Source: Intestinibacter bartlettii
GTDB lineage: Bacteria > Bacillota > Clostridia > Peptostreptococcales > Peptostreptococcaceae
Direction: 5' to 3' (one strand)
DNA: 64,000 nt
NCBI RefSeq assembly: GCF_000154445.1
Contig: NZ_DS499558.1
Shown here: piece after piece, positions 53,922-63,238 of the stretch
How the letters are laid out: each line of letters opens with the position of its first letter
Position numbering within the stretch: position 1 is the stretch's first letter
Made by a program: the position numbers and the translations under genes
Notes under the pieces: model-generated
Database searches by the model: none
What the model saw: the letters and a program-made list of their open reading frames with translations, nothing else
What the model was told of the DNA's origin: nothing

Positions 53922-54891
53922 TAATATACTAGATGTAAAAGGATTAAAAGTTGGACAGGCACAGAATGAAGATGCACTTACAGGATGTACAGTAGTTATA
54001 TGTGAAAAAGGAGCTACTTGTGGAGTTGATGTTAGAGGAGCAGCCCCAGGAACAAGGGAGACAGATTTACTTGATCCTGTGAACACTGTTCAAAAGGTGC
54101 ACGCTGTTGTTTTATCAGGAGGGTCTGCATTTGGGTTAGAAAGTACATGTGGGGTGAGCCAGTATTTAGAAGAACGAAATATTGGTTTTGAATCAGGACC
54201 ATGTAAAGTACCAATAGTAGTAGGTGCAGTTTTATTTGATTTGGCAGTAGGAAACTATAAAATTAGACCAGATAAAAAGATGGGATATGAAGCTTGTTTA
54301 AATGCTAGTGAAACAGATTTGAAACAAGGAAATTATGGAGCTGGATGTGGAGCTAGTGTAGGTAAATTAAGAGGAGCAGAATATGTAACAAAGAGTGGAA
54401 TCGGAAGTTGCTCTATAAAATTAGATAACGGAATAATCGTGTCAGCATTAGTTGCAGTAAATGCACTTGGAGATGTATATGAAAATGGAGAAGTTATTGC
54501 TGGGGCATTAAATGACAATAAGACAAAGTGTTTAAATAGTTACGAACTTATGAAACAAGGTGTAACAAAAGGTGGTTTTAGCATAGACAATACTACAATA
54601 GGTATTATCGCAACAAATGCAAAATTAGATAAAGCACAATGTAAAAAGATATCACAAATGGCACATGATGGGTATGCGAGAGCAATATTTCCTATTCATA
54701 CTCCTCATGATGGAGATACTATATTTACAATGGCAACTGGCGAAATAGAAACAGGGGCAGATTTAACTTTAATAGGTTCAATAGCTGTAGAGGTTATGGA
54801 AAAAAGTATATTAAATGCTGTAAAAAATGCAAAACAGATAAATGGAATTCCATCATATAATGAATTAAATCATGAAATATTAGTAAAATAA
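53914..54891 (+). CDS. P1-family (DmpA/NylC-like) peptidase
   Basis: N-terminal-nucleophile hydrolase of 325 residues. It opens with VGQAQNEDALTGCTVVIC and has AVVLSGGSAFGLES. The probable self-cleavage site is IDN-TTIG, with T227 as the new nucleophile, splitting the protein into about 24- and 10-kDa chains. The family includes beta-peptidyl aminopeptidases and 6-aminohexanoate oligomer hydrolases. The substrate here is unknown. It overlaps birA by 8 bp, so it is translationally coupled. Confidence 0.88.
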   Translation: MYNNILDVKGLKVGQAQNEDALTGCTVVICEKGATCGVDVRGAAPGTRETDLLDPVNTVQKVHAVVLSGGSAFGLESTCGVSQYLEERNIGFESGPCKVPIVVGAVLFDLAVGNYKIRPDKKMGYEACLNASETDLKQGNYGAGCGASVGKLRGAEYVTKSGIGSCSIKLDNGIIVSALVAVNALGDVYENGEVIAGALNDNKTKCLNSYELMKQGVTKGGFSIDNTTIGIIATNAKLDKAQCKKISQMAHDGYARAIFPIHTPHDGDTIFTMATGEIETGADLTLIGSIAVEVMEKSILNAVKNAKQINGIPSYNELNHEILVK

Positions 54892-55028
54892 TAAATATGC
54901 TTTTATATGAAAATAAATTGTAAAAATAGCTTATAAATCCATAGAATTTATTTAAGTATCTTTCAAAAATATACTTATAAGGAAGATTTATGCTTAAAAT
55001 AAAAAATTAACAAAAAAATGTAAGAATA

Positions 55029-55057
55029 TTGACAATGCCCATATCGACTGCTAAAAT
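55029..55057 (+). promoter_or_regulatory. Promoter of the ECF S-component gene
   Basis: TTGACA at 55029-55034, exactly 17 bp, TAAAAT at 55052-55057; predicted start near 55064, the first base of the structured leader. Confidence 0.82.
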
Positions 55058-55063
55058 TTATTT

Positions 55064-55165
55064 GTTACAGCGGACATTCTTCAAAGAAGAAGTCTGACTA
55101 AAGGGTAAAAATGTAACGAAATAATATTAAAAGTCCGGCATCCAAGAGAGCTGGAACGGAGGTTT
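55064..55165 (+). promoter_or_regulatory. Structured leader RNA of unassigned class before the ECF S-component gene
   Basis: P1: gttaca (55064-55069) with tgtaac (55112-55117). P2 inside it: cggac-ttcttc (55071-55082) with gaagaa-gtctg (55086-55096), one bulged A, 3-nt loop. P3: tccggc (55134-55139) with gctgga (55150-55155). GTCCG (55133-55137) could instead pair with CGGAC (55071-55075) of P2, and TCCG with CGGA of the Shine-Dalgarno region (55157-55160). These alternatives exclude each other, as in translational switches. I could not match it to a known riboswitch family. Confidence 0.6.
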
Positions 55166-55170
55166 ATATT

Positions 55171-55776
55171 ATGATGAATGCAGGAGCACAAGCATCAACT
55201 CAAAAAAAATTAAATGTTAGAAGAATGACAGTAATATCAATCTTATCAGCAGTATCAATTGTATTATCTATGATTCCTTTTGTTGGTTATATACCACTAG
55301 GGCCAGTTAAGGCAACTATAATGCATGTACCTGTTATAATAGGTGCAGTAATAGAAGGCCCAGTTGTTGGGGCAGCAGTAGGTTTAATATTCGGATTAAC
55401 AAGTCTATTTAAAGCATTTACAGAACCTACAATTACATCATTTTGTTTTATGAATCCAATTATATCAGTATTACCGAGAGTATTAATTGGTATAGTAGCA
55501 TATTATGTATATACAGGAATTCATAAATTAACTAAAAGAATTTATTTATCAGGATTCATTGCAGGTGTAGTTGGATCTCTTACAAACACAATAGGAGTTA
55601 TGGGATTAATTTACATTTTATATGCGGATAGATATATGAAAGCAATCGGCCAAGCAGGAAATGCAGGTAAATATATACTTACAGTATGTGGAATGAATGG
55701 GATACCAGAAGCAATAGTAGCTGGAATCTTAACAGCAGCAGTAGCAGTAGCTATGATCAGAAAAAGCAAAAAATAG
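55171..55776 (+). CDS. ECF transporter S component, probably for pantothenate
   Basis: Substrate-binding membrane subunit of an energy-coupling-factor importer, 201 residues with about six spans. N-terminal MTVISILSAVSIVLSMIPFVGYIPLGPVKATIMHVPVIIG is the usual S-component start. GPVVGAAVGLIFGLTSL follows. The pantothenate assignment rests on the immediate downstream neighbour coaX (pantothenate kinase, 17 bp away); folate or another vitamin is possible. The shared EcfA/EcfT module is not in the window. GGAGG lies 8 nt before the ATG, within reach of leader pairing. Confidence 0.82.
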   Translation: MMNAGAQASTQKKLNVRRMTVISILSAVSIVLSMIPFVGYIPLGPVKATIMHVPVIIGAVIEGPVVGAAVGLIFGLTSLFKAFTEPTITSFCFMNPIISVLPRVLIGIVAYYVYTGIHKLTKRIYLSGFIAGVVGSLTNTIGVMGLIYILYADRYMKAIGQAGNAGKYILTVCGMNGIPEAIVAGILTAAVAVAMIRKSKK

Positions 55777-55793
55777 AAAGAAGGTTTATATAA

Positions 55794-56564
55794 ATGCTAT
55801 TAGTATTTGACGTTGGAAACACAAACATGGTTTTAGGCATCTATGAAGGAGATACACTAACTAACAGTTGGAGAATAAACACTGATCATCAAAAAAGTTC
55901 AGATGAATATGGGATATTAATAAATAATTTATTTGAATATCATAGAATCAATATGAGAGATGTTAAAAATATTATAATATCATCAGTAGTTCCAGATGTT
56001 ATGCATTCTCTTGAAAATTTCTGCATAAAATATTGCGGAGTGGAGCCATTAATAGTAGGACCAGGAATAAAGACTGGTTTAAACATAAAATACGATAATC
56101 CAAAACAAGTTGGAGCCGATAGAATAGTAAATGCAGTAGCAGCTATAGAGAAATACGGTTATCCATTAATAATAGTTGATTTTGGAACAGCAACTACATT
56201 CTGTGCAATATCAGACAAAGGAGAATACTTAGGTGGTTCAATATGTCCAGGAATTAAGATATCAAGTGAGGCATTATTCCATGAAGCATCTAAATTACCT
56301 AGAGTTGAACTAGCAAAACCAGGTATGACAATCTGTAAAAACACAGTATCAGCAATGCAAGCTGGTATAATATATGGTTATGCAGGAATGGTAGAAAGAT
56401 TAATAGACATGATTAAAAAAGAGTTAGGTAGTGACGATGTAAAAGTTATTGCAACAGGTGGACTTTCAACACTTATAGATTCAGAAACTGATAGCATAGA
56501 TTATATCGATAAAGACTTAACATTAGAAGGTTTAAAACTTATATACGAAAAAAATAAAGAATAA
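55794..56564 (+). CDS. coaX: Type III pantothenate kinase
   Basis: First step of coenzyme A synthesis. The ATP-site motif DVGNTN is at residues 6-11. GADRIVNAVAA (about 104-114) and the third phosphate-contact region VDFGTATTF (about 127-135) are intact. The 256-residue length is normal. It follows the ECF S component and is probably co-transcribed, forming a vitamin uptake and trapping pair. A terminator follows at 56640. Confidence 0.95.
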   Translation: MLLVFDVGNTNMVLGIYEGDTLTNSWRINTDHQKSSDEYGILINNLFEYHRINMRDVKNIIISSVVPDVMHSLENFCIKYCGVEPLIVGPGIKTGLNIKYDNPKQVGADRIVNAVAAIEKYGYPLIIVDFGTATTFCAISDKGEYLGGSICPGIKISSEALFHEASKLPRVELAKPGMTICKNTVSAMQAGIIYGYAGMVERLIDMIKKELGSDDVKVIATGGLSTLIDSETDSIDYIDKDLTLEGLKLIYEKNKE

Positions 56565-56639
56565 TATAAATTTAATTAATAGATATAAAAATAAATCGTT
56601 TAGTTATGAAGATAACAAGATTATTTAATAATTACAAAT

Positions 56640-56679
56640 AAAAAAGACTGTCCTAAAATAAAAGGGCAGTCTTTTTTCG
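56640..56679 (+). terminator. coaX terminator
   Basis: aaaagactgtcct pairs with gggcagtctttt, flanked by A and T runs. Confidence 0.88.
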
Positions 56680-56849
56680 GATAAAATATGTGTAATAATT
56701 TGCTTGTATAACTATAAGTATATGTAAAAAAATAAAATTTATTAAAAATCATATAGTATATTTTAATTTTTTGTAATAATATATTAGAAGTGGTCAATAA
56801 TTAATTGATATAAATCCACATAAATTTAGACATAAAAAGGAGAACAATA

Positions 56850-57818
56850 ATGAACATAGGAAATGTAAGTCTTGACAACAGAGTTTTTTTATCTCCTATG
56901 GCAGGTGTAACTGACCTTCCTTTTAGATTAATTTGCAAACAAAAAGGTTGTGGGATGCTTTATACAGAAATGATAAATGCAAAAGCCCTTTGCTATAATG
57001 ATGAAAATACTAAAAAAATGACTAAAATAGAAGATGAAGAACACCCAATTGCAATCCAAATATTTGGTTCTGAACCTGAATATATGGGAAGAGCCGCTGA
57101 AATATTGAATTCTCATTCTAATGAAATTTTAGATATAAATATGGGATGCCCAGCGCCTAAAGTAATCAAAAATGGTGATGGCTCAGCTTTAATGAAAAAT
57201 CCTAAACTAGCAGAACAAGTTATGAGGGCAGTAGTAGAACATTCTACTAAACCTGTAACACTTAAAATAAGAAAAGGTTGGGATGATAACAGTGTAAATG
57301 CTGTTGAGATAGCAAAAATAGCTGAACAAGCCGGAATTAGTGCTTTAGCGATACATGGTAGAACTAGAGAACAATATTATTCTGGAAAGGCAGACTGGGA
57401 TATAATAAAAGAGATAAAAGACTCTATATCAATACCTGTAATAGGTAATGGAGATGTATTCGAAATAGAAGACGCAATAAATATGCTAGAAAAAACAAAT
57501 TGTGATGCTATAATGATAGGTAGGGGTGCGCAAGGAAACCCATGGATATTCAATAGAATAAACCATTATATGCAAACAGGCGAGATTTTAGCTAAACCAA
57601 CTGCAGAAGAAAAGATAAGTACTGCTATTGAACATATGAAACTTGCAGTTGCTGAACATGGAGAATATGTAGCTGTTCGTGAAATGAGAAAACATATTGG
57701 CTGGTATATAAAAGGTTTAAAAAATTCAGCTAGATATAGAGATGAAATTAACAAATTAACTGATTGCGAATCAGTGATTATGAAGCTGAAGGAGTTGTCC
57801 TTGACACAATCAGAATAG
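56850..57818 (+). CDS. dusB: tRNA-dihydrouridine synthase
   Basis: FMN enzyme reducing uridines in tRNA. SPMAGVTDLPFRLICKQKG (FMN-barrel start) is followed by catalytic C100 in NMGCPAPKV, then HGRTREQYYSGKADW, GNGDVFE and GRGAQGNPW. The 322-residue length fits DusB. In Bacillus the homologue also sits just before lysS. greA and lysS follow here after about 107 bp. Confidence 0.94.
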   Translation: MNIGNVSLDNRVFLSPMAGVTDLPFRLICKQKGCGMLYTEMINAKALCYNDENTKKMTKIEDEEHPIAIQIFGSEPEYMGRAAEILNSHSNEILDINMGCPAPKVIKNGDGSALMKNPKLAEQVMRAVVEHSTKPVTLKIRKGWDDNSVNAVEIAKIAEQAGISALAIHGRTREQYYSGKADWDIIKEIKDSISIPVIGNGDVFEIEDAINMLEKTNCDAIMIGRGAQGNPWIFNRINHYMQTGEILAKPTAEEKISTAIEHMKLAVAEHGEYVAVREMRKHIGWYIKGLKNSARYRDEINKLTDCESVIMKLKELSLTQSE

Positions 57819-57925
57819 TGACTTATAATAAAGCGCATAAATTAGTTAGAACGAAAAATTATAATGAATAATATAAAGAAAATTATAATTTATAAAATAT
57901 AGAGAATAAAAGGAGCTGTTAAATC

Positions 57926-58402
57926 ATGGTGGAAAAACAAGAGTTACTTACTCAAGAAGGTTATAATAAACTTGAAGAAGAGTTAGAATACTTAAAAGCA
58001 GTAAAAAGAAAAGAAGTTGCAGAAAGATTAAAAGTGGCTATATCATTTGGGGACTTATCAGAAAATGCTGAGTACGATGAAGCTAAAAATGAACAAGCTA
58101 AATTAGAAGAACAAATATTAAAACTTGATGAAAAATTAAGAAAAGCAGTTATCATAGATGAAAGCCAAATAGACCTTAACATTGTTACAGTAGGTTCTAT
58201 AGTTAAAGTATTTGACTTTGATTTCGATGAAGAAGTAGAATATGTAATAGTAGGTTCTGCTGAAGCTGATCCATTCGAAGGTAAAATATCTAATGAATCA
58301 CCAGTAGGAAAAGCACTTTTAGGTGCAAGAGTAGGCGAAACAGTTGAAGTTCAAGTACCAGACGGTGTTAGTAAATTCAAAGTTTTAGAAATAAGAAGAT
58401 AG
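57926..58402 (+). CDS. greA: Transcription elongation factor GreA
   Basis: Rescues backtracked RNA polymerase. The 158-residue protein has the N-terminal coiled coil (about 10-80), with the acidic tip GDLSENAEYDEA, and the C-terminal FKBP-like domain, with NESPVGKALLGARVGE. AAGGAG precedes the ATG. It is 14 bp from lysS and almost certainly co-transcribed. Confidence 0.97.
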   Translation: MVEKQELLTQEGYNKLEEELEYLKAVKRKEVAERLKVAISFGDLSENAEYDEAKNEQAKLEEQILKLDEKLRKAVIIDESQIDLNIVTVGSIVKVFDFDFDEEVEYVIVGSAEADPFEGKISNESPVGKALLGARVGETVEVQVPDGVSKFKVLEIRR

Positions 58403-58416
58403 AAGGGGAGGAACAA

Positions 58417-59940
58417 ATGAGTAAAAATCAACATCAAAATGTAGAAACACATGAAGAACTTAGTGAAGTTTTAAAAGTTAGAAGAGAAAAATTACAAAAC
58501 CTTATAGATATGGGAAGAAACCCATTCGAGCAAACAAAATATGATGTAACTGATCATTCTATGCACATAAAAGATAATTTTGAAGCTAAAGAAGGCGAAA
58601 ATGTTAAAATAGCAGGTCGTATAATGAGCAAAAGAATCCAAGGTAAAGCTGGATTTATAGATATACAAGATTCTGAAGGTAGAATACAATGTTACGTTAG
58701 AAAAGATGCTATAGGTGAAGAAGAATATCCTGTCTTCAAAACATATGATATAGGTGATATCATAGGTGTTGAAGGTACTGTATTCAAAACTAAAAAAGAA
58801 GAAATATCAGTAAAAGCAACTAGCGTAGTATTATTATCAAAATCATTACAAGTACTACCAGAAAAATACCATGGATTAAAAGACGTAGACTTAAGATACA
58901 GACAAAGATACGTTGACTTAATAGTTAATCCAGAAGTAAAACAAGCATTCTTAACAAGAACTAAAGCTTTAAAAGCATTAAGAAGTTACTTAGATGATAG
59001 AGGATTCTTAGAAGTTGAAACACCAATATTAAATACAATAGCTGGTGGAGCAAATGCTAGACCATTCATAACTCATCACAATACATTAGATATACCAATG
59101 TACTTAAGAATAGCTAACGAATTATACTTAAAAAGATTAATAGTAGGTGGATTCGATAAAGTATACGAAATGGGAAGAATGTTCAGAAATGAAGGTATGG
59201 ACGTTAACCACAATCCAGAATACACTGCTATAGAAATGTACCAAGCATATGCTGACTTCAACGATATGATGGAATTAACTGAAAATGTTATAGCTCATAT
59301 GGCAGAAGTTGCTACAGGAAGTACAGTTGTTAACTTCCAAGGAACTGAAATAGACTTCAAACCACCATGGAAGAGAATGACTATGATAGAATGTGTTAAA
59401 GAATACTCTGGTGTAGACTTCGACACAATAGAAACTGATGAAGAAGCTTTAGCAGTAGCTAGAGAAAAAGGAATAGAAATAACTCCAGGAATGAGAAGAG
59501 GAGAAGTTATAAATGCATTCTTCGAAGAGTTTGGTGAAGATAAATTAATCCAACCAACATTCATAACTCATCATCCAGTTGAAGTTTCTCCGCTTGCTAA
59601 GAGAAATGCTGAAGATCCAAGAAAAACTGACAGATTCGAAGCTTTCGCAAACAAATGGGAATTAGCTAATGCATTCTCTGAACTTAATGACCCAATTGAT
59701 CAAAAAGAAAGATTTATGGACCAATTAAGAAAGAAAGAATTAGGTGACGATGAAGCATGTGATATGGACGAAGATTTCATAAATGCTTTAGAAGTTGGTT
59801 TACCTCCAACAGGTGGATTAGGAATAGGTATAGATAGAGTTATGATGTTACTTACTAACTCTGCTTCAATAAGAGACGTAATACTATTCCCAACTATGAA
59901 ACCAATAACTCATAAAAATACTGAAGACGAAGAACAATAG
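58417..59940 (+). CDS. lysS: Lysyl-tRNA synthetase, class II
   Basis: Charges tRNA-Lys. An OB-fold anticodon-binding domain (about 65-150) precedes the class II core. Motif 2 is FRNEGMDVNHNPEYT (about 265-280), and motif 3 is GLGIGIDRVMML near residue 470. The 507-residue length is normal. GGGGAGG precedes the ATG. A terminator follows. The dusB-greA-lysS order plus the rRNA-type promoters further on resemble the Bacillus yacF-lysS-rrn region. Confidence 0.97.
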   Translation: MSKNQHQNVETHEELSEVLKVRREKLQNLIDMGRNPFEQTKYDVTDHSMHIKDNFEAKEGENVKIAGRIMSKRIQGKAGFIDIQDSEGRIQCYVRKDAIGEEEYPVFKTYDIGDIIGVEGTVFKTKKEEISVKATSVVLLSKSLQVLPEKYHGLKDVDLRYRQRYVDLIVNPEVKQAFLTRTKALKALRSYLDDRGFLEVETPILNTIAGGANARPFITHHNTLDIPMYLRIANELYLKRLIVGGFDKVYEMGRMFRNEGMDVNHNPEYTAIEMYQAYADFNDMMELTENVIAHMAEVATGSTVVNFQGTEIDFKPPWKRMTMIECVKEYSGVDFDTIETDEEALAVAREKGIEITPGMRRGEVINAFFEEFGEDKLIQPTFITHHPVEVSPLAKRNAEDPRKTDRFEAFANKWELANAFSELNDPIDQKERFMDQLRKKELGDDEACDMDEDFINALEVGLPPTGGLGIGIDRVMMLLTNSASIRDVILFPTMKPITHKNTEDEEQ

Positions 59941-59960
59941 AATTTAATATTTTTATATAT

Positions 59961-59999
59961 AAAAAGGAGTGCCTTTATTTAGGTAGCTCCTTTTATTTT
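59961..59999 (+). terminator. lysS terminator
   Basis: aaaaggagtgccttta pairs imperfectly with taggtagctcctttta, then T run. Confidence 0.85.
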
Positions 60000-60024
60000 T
60001 TTAATTTATATTATGTATAAATAT

Positions 60025-60053
60025 TTGACATACAAATATTAGAGGTATATAAT
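60025..60053 (+). promoter_or_regulatory. Promoter of the zinc-uptake operon
   Basis: TTGACA at 60025-60030, 17 bp, TATAAT at 60048-60053. A GAAAC-TCA-GTTTC dyad at 60074-60086, just past the expected start, is a possible repressor site. Confidence 0.75.
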
Positions 60054-60191
60054 AGTTAACTGAAAATGAAATAGAAACTCAGTTTCAATTTTAGAATATA
60101 TTGTTCCTATAATTAAAAAAGATTTGATTAAAAAACTACATATTAAGTAATAATTTTAATTATAGATTTAATGAAAGAAAGGGATATATAG

Positions 60192-60629
60192 ATGAATAGT
60201 AATAGTAGAGGGAAATATAGAACTAAACAAAGGGAAGTAATATTGAATTACTTAATAAAAAATAAAAATAGACACGTTACTGTTGATGAAATAATTGACC
60301 ATACAAAAGAAATGGGCTCTCCAGTTGGAAAGACTACAGCGTATAGATATATTGATGAATTAGAGCAAAAGGGTATTATCCGTAAATATACAATAGAAAA
60401 AGGTATTTGTGCATGTTACCAATACATAGATGAAGAAGGAAAATGTCAAAATCATTTCCATTTTAAATGTAAAGTTTGTGGTGAATTATATCATTTAGAT
60501 TGTAGTTTCTTAAATACTGTGAAAAATCACCTATGTGATAATCACGGATTTGAGATAGATAGTTCAAAGACTGTATTTTATGGAACATGTAAAAAGTGTT
60601 TAAAAAAATTAGGAGGAAAGAATGACTAA
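60192..60629 (+). CDS. Fur-family regulator, probably Zur
   Basis: 145 residues. Winged helix (about 15-75: VTVDEIIDHTKEMGSPVGKTTAYRYIDELEQKGII). C-terminal dimer domain with HFHFKCKVCGELYHLDC and GTCKKCLKK. The two CxxC pairs form the structural zinc site. It is the first gene of an operon with a zinc-type ABC importer, so zinc sensing is inferred. The stop overlaps the binding-protein start by 8 bp. Confidence 0.9.
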   Translation: MNSNSRGKYRTKQREVILNYLIKNKNRHVTVDEIIDHTKEMGSPVGKTTAYRYIDELEQKGIIRKYTIEKGICACYQYIDEEGKCQNHFHFKCKVCGELYHLDCSFLNTVKNHLCDNHGFEIDSSKTVFYGTCKKCLKKLGGKND

Positions 60630-61695
60630 GAAAAAGGTAGGAATTATTGCATTAATTATTATAATAATATCGGCAGTTGTAATGGTTTTTGCATATGGAA
60701 TAAAAAATAAACAAGTAGTCGTAAGTGAGGATGATAAGATGAAAATTGTAGTAACATCATTCCCTCAATATGACTTTGCAAGAGCTGTTGCTGGTGATAA
60801 GGCAAATATACAAATGCTTATAAAACCAGGGGTTGAAACACATTCATATGAGCCAACACCAGATGATATACAAAAAATACAAAATGCAGATTTATTTATA
60901 TATACAGGTGGGGAAAATGATGAATGGGTAGAAGGAATATTAGATTCTATCGATACAAGTAGTCTAAAAACTTTAAAATTAGAAGACTGTGTAGACTTAA
61001 TAGAAGAAGATGAAACAGTTGGACTTGAAGGAGTAGAAACTCATTCACATAGTCATAATCACGACCATGATGATGCACATAACCATGACCATGACAATGA
61101 AGAAGGACACAATCATGACCACGATGAAGATGAACATGATGGCCATAACCATAGTTCTACAGATATTGAATATGATGAGCATGTATGGACATCACCTTTA
61201 AATGCTATAAAAATAGTTAAAAAGATAAATGCAGAATTAGATAAAATTGATAGCAAAAATGCAGATACTTTTGATAATAATGCGGAAAAATATATATCTG
61301 AAATAAAAGATATAGATTCACAAATTAGAGATATAGTAAAACATGCAAAAAGAAAAACTTTAGTATTTGGTGATAGATTCCCATTCAAATATTTTGTAGA
61401 AGAGTATGGGCTTGATTATAAAGCAGCATTTCCAGGATGCAGTGATGAAATGGAACCATCAGCAGAGACAGTTTCTTATTTAGTTAATTTTATAAGAAAA
61501 GAGAATATACCAGTAGTATTATATGTTGAGCTTAGTAATCAGAAAGTAGCAGATACATTAGCAAATGAAACGGGAACAAAAACTATGTGTTTAAATTCTG
61601 CTCATAATTTAAGTCAACAAGATTTTGATAAAGGTGTGACATATGTTTCTATAATGAAAGAAAACATAAAAACACTTAAAGCAGCATTACAATAG
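60622..61695 (+). CDS. znuA: Zinc ABC transporter substrate-binding protein with His-rich loop
   Basis: Cluster A-I metal-binding protein of 357 residues. The first metal His is in KPGVETHSYEPTP and the second in DEHVWTSP. A loop with 14 His alternating with Asp/Asn/Glu lies between them (about residues 140-180), typical of zinc carriers. The usual third His is replaced by LVFGDRFPFKYF, a variant seen in one Firmicutes subgroup (recollection). The N-terminus is a hydrophobic segment (7-25) without lipobox Cys, so it is probably anchored by that helix. Confidence 0.9.
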   Translation: MTKKKVGIIALIIIIISAVVMVFAYGIKNKQVVVSEDDKMKIVVTSFPQYDFARAVAGDKANIQMLIKPGVETHSYEPTPDDIQKIQNADLFIYTGGENDEWVEGILDSIDTSSLKTLKLEDCVDLIEEDETVGLEGVETHSHSHNHDHDDAHNHDHDNEEGHNHDHDEDEHDGHNHSSTDIEYDEHVWTSPLNAIKIVKKINAELDKIDSKNADTFDNNAEKYISEIKDIDSQIRDIVKHAKRKTLVFGDRFPFKYFVEEYGLDYKAAFPGCSDEMEPSAETVSYLVNFIRKENIPVVLYVELSNQKVADTLANETGTKTMCLNSAHNLSQQDFDKGVTYVSIMKENIKTLKAALQ

Positions 61696-61722
61696 AATCT
61701 AAGATAGGAAGGAAGATTTTAA

Positions 61723-62430
61723 ATGACTCAAATAGAATGTAAAGACGTTAGTGTTAAATATGAAAGTCAAGAAGTATTAAAAGATATTTCTTTCTCTATA
61801 GAAGCTGGAGATTATTTATGTATAGTCGGTGAAAATGGCTCAGGAAAGAGTACATTAGTAAAAACCATATTAGGTCTTGAAAATGCCAAAACAGGAGAAG
61901 TTATATTTGGAGATAATTTAAATAAAAATGAAATAGGATATTTGCCACAACAAACTCAGGCGCAAAAAGATTTTCCAGCATCAGTGTATGAGGTTGTATT
62001 ATCTGGATGTTTAAATTCAAGAGGGATGAATCCATTTTATTCTTATAAAGATAAAAAATTAGCCAATGAAATGATTAAATCGCTTGGCATAGAAAATATA
62101 AAAAAGAAATCATTTAGAGAGTTATCAGGAGGTCAACAACAAAGGGTATTATTAGCTAGAGCACTTTGTGCAACAAAAAAGATAATTATACTTGATGAAC
62201 CTATAACTGGACTAGATCCAACAGTAACTCGTGAAATGTATAATTTAATAAAAGAAATAAATAAAAAAGGGATAACAATTATAATGGTATCTCATGATAT
62301 AAATTTTGCGATTAACAATGCAAGTAAGATACTCCACTTAAAGAAAAATATTAAATTCTTTGGAAATACAGAAGATTATGCGAAAAGTGAAGTAGGTAAA
62401 AAATTTATAGGAGGTGCCGAAATTGATTAG
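61723..62430 (+). CDS. znuC: Zinc ABC transporter ATPase
   Basis: 235-residue ATPase. Walker A GENGSGKST (36-44), Q-loop GYLPQQTQ, signature LSGGQQQRV (about 137-145), Walker B KIIILDEP, switch His in MVSHDINF. It follows the binding protein by 27 bp, and its last bases overlap the permease gene. Confidence 0.94.
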   Translation: MTQIECKDVSVKYESQEVLKDISFSIEAGDYLCIVGENGSGKSTLVKTILGLENAKTGEVIFGDNLNKNEIGYLPQQTQAQKDFPASVYEVVLSGCLNSRGMNPFYSYKDKKLANEMIKSLGIENIKKKSFRELSGGQQQRVLLARALCATKKIIILDEPITGLDPTVTREMYNLIKEINKKGITIIMVSHDINFAINNASKILHLKKNIKFFGNTEDYAKSEVGKKFIGGAEID

Positions 62431-63238
62431 TGTATTAAGCGATATGATGTCATACACATTTATAGTTAGGGCAATGATAGTAGGCGGATTAGTCGCTTTA
62501 TGCTCGGCTTTATTAGGTGTAAGTTTAGTATTAAAAAGATATTCGATGATAGGGGATGGACTATCACATGTAGCTTTCGCAGCTCTTACAATAGCAGTAG
62601 CGATGAATGTAGCCCCATTATACATATCTACTCCTATAGTTACAGTAGCAGCGATTATATTACTTAGATTGAGTGAAAATAGCAAAATAAAAGGTGACTC
62701 TGCAATAGCATTGATATCAACAGTATCAATTGCTATTGGGGTTGTTGTAACAGCATTAACAAAAGGGATGAATACAGATGTATATAGTTATATGTTCGGT
62801 AGTATACTAGCAATGTCAGAATCAGACGTATATATGAGTATAGCTTTATCTGTAGTAGTTATAATATTATTTGTATTTTTCTATAATAAAATATTTGCAG
62901 TTACATTTGACGAATCATTTGCAAAAGCGACAGGTACAAAGGCAGATGTATATAATATGATAATCGCCGTTTTAACAGCAATAACAATAGTAGTTGGTAT
63001 GAGAATAATGGGTACAATGCTTATATCAAGTTTAATAATATTCCCAGCTTTAATATCAATGAGGAATTTTAAAACATTTAAAAGTGTTATAATTTGTTCA
63101 GCAATAGTATCAGTAGTATGTTTCCTTTTAGGAATTATATTATCATACTTATATTCAATACCAACAGGGGCAAGTATTGTTCTTGTTAATACAGTAGCAT
63201 TAATATTATCTTATTTAATAGGAGAATTAAGACATTAA
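62423..63238 (+). CDS. znuB: Zinc ABC transporter permease
   Basis: Cluster-9-type metal permease with 7-8 spans, 271 residues. RYSMIGDGLSHVAFAA (about 38-53) and the later GMRIMGTMLISSLIIFPA are the family signatures. TTG 62423 is taken as start: AGGAGG (62409-62414) lies 8 nt before it, whereas the in-frame GTG at 62414 overlaps that site. It overlaps znuC by 8 bp. A terminator follows. Confidence 0.92.
   Translation: MISVLSDMMSYTFIVRAMIVGGLVALCSALLGVSLVLKRYSMIGDGLSHVAFAALTIAVAMNVAPLYISTPIVTVAAIILLRLSENSKIKGDSAIALISTVSIAIGVVVTALTKGMNTDVYSYMFGSILAMSESDVYMSIALSVVVIILFVFFYNKIFAVTFDESFAKATGTKADVYNMIIAVLTAITIVVGMRIMGTMLISSLIIFPALISMRNFKTFKSVIICSAIVSVVCFLLGIILSYLYSIPTGASIVLVNTVALILSYLIGELRH

Noticed and set aside
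55064..55165. Known riboswitch class (THF, TPP, FMN, preQ1, T-box) before the ECF gene
   Set aside because: None of the invariant sequences I know for these classes is present, such as CTGAGA for TPP or the T-box consensus.
60074..60086. Canonical Zur or Fur box in the zinc operon promoter
   Set aside because: The GAAAC-TCA-GTTTC dyad has only 5-bp arms and does not match the standard Zur or Fur consensus, so it is noted only as a possible site.
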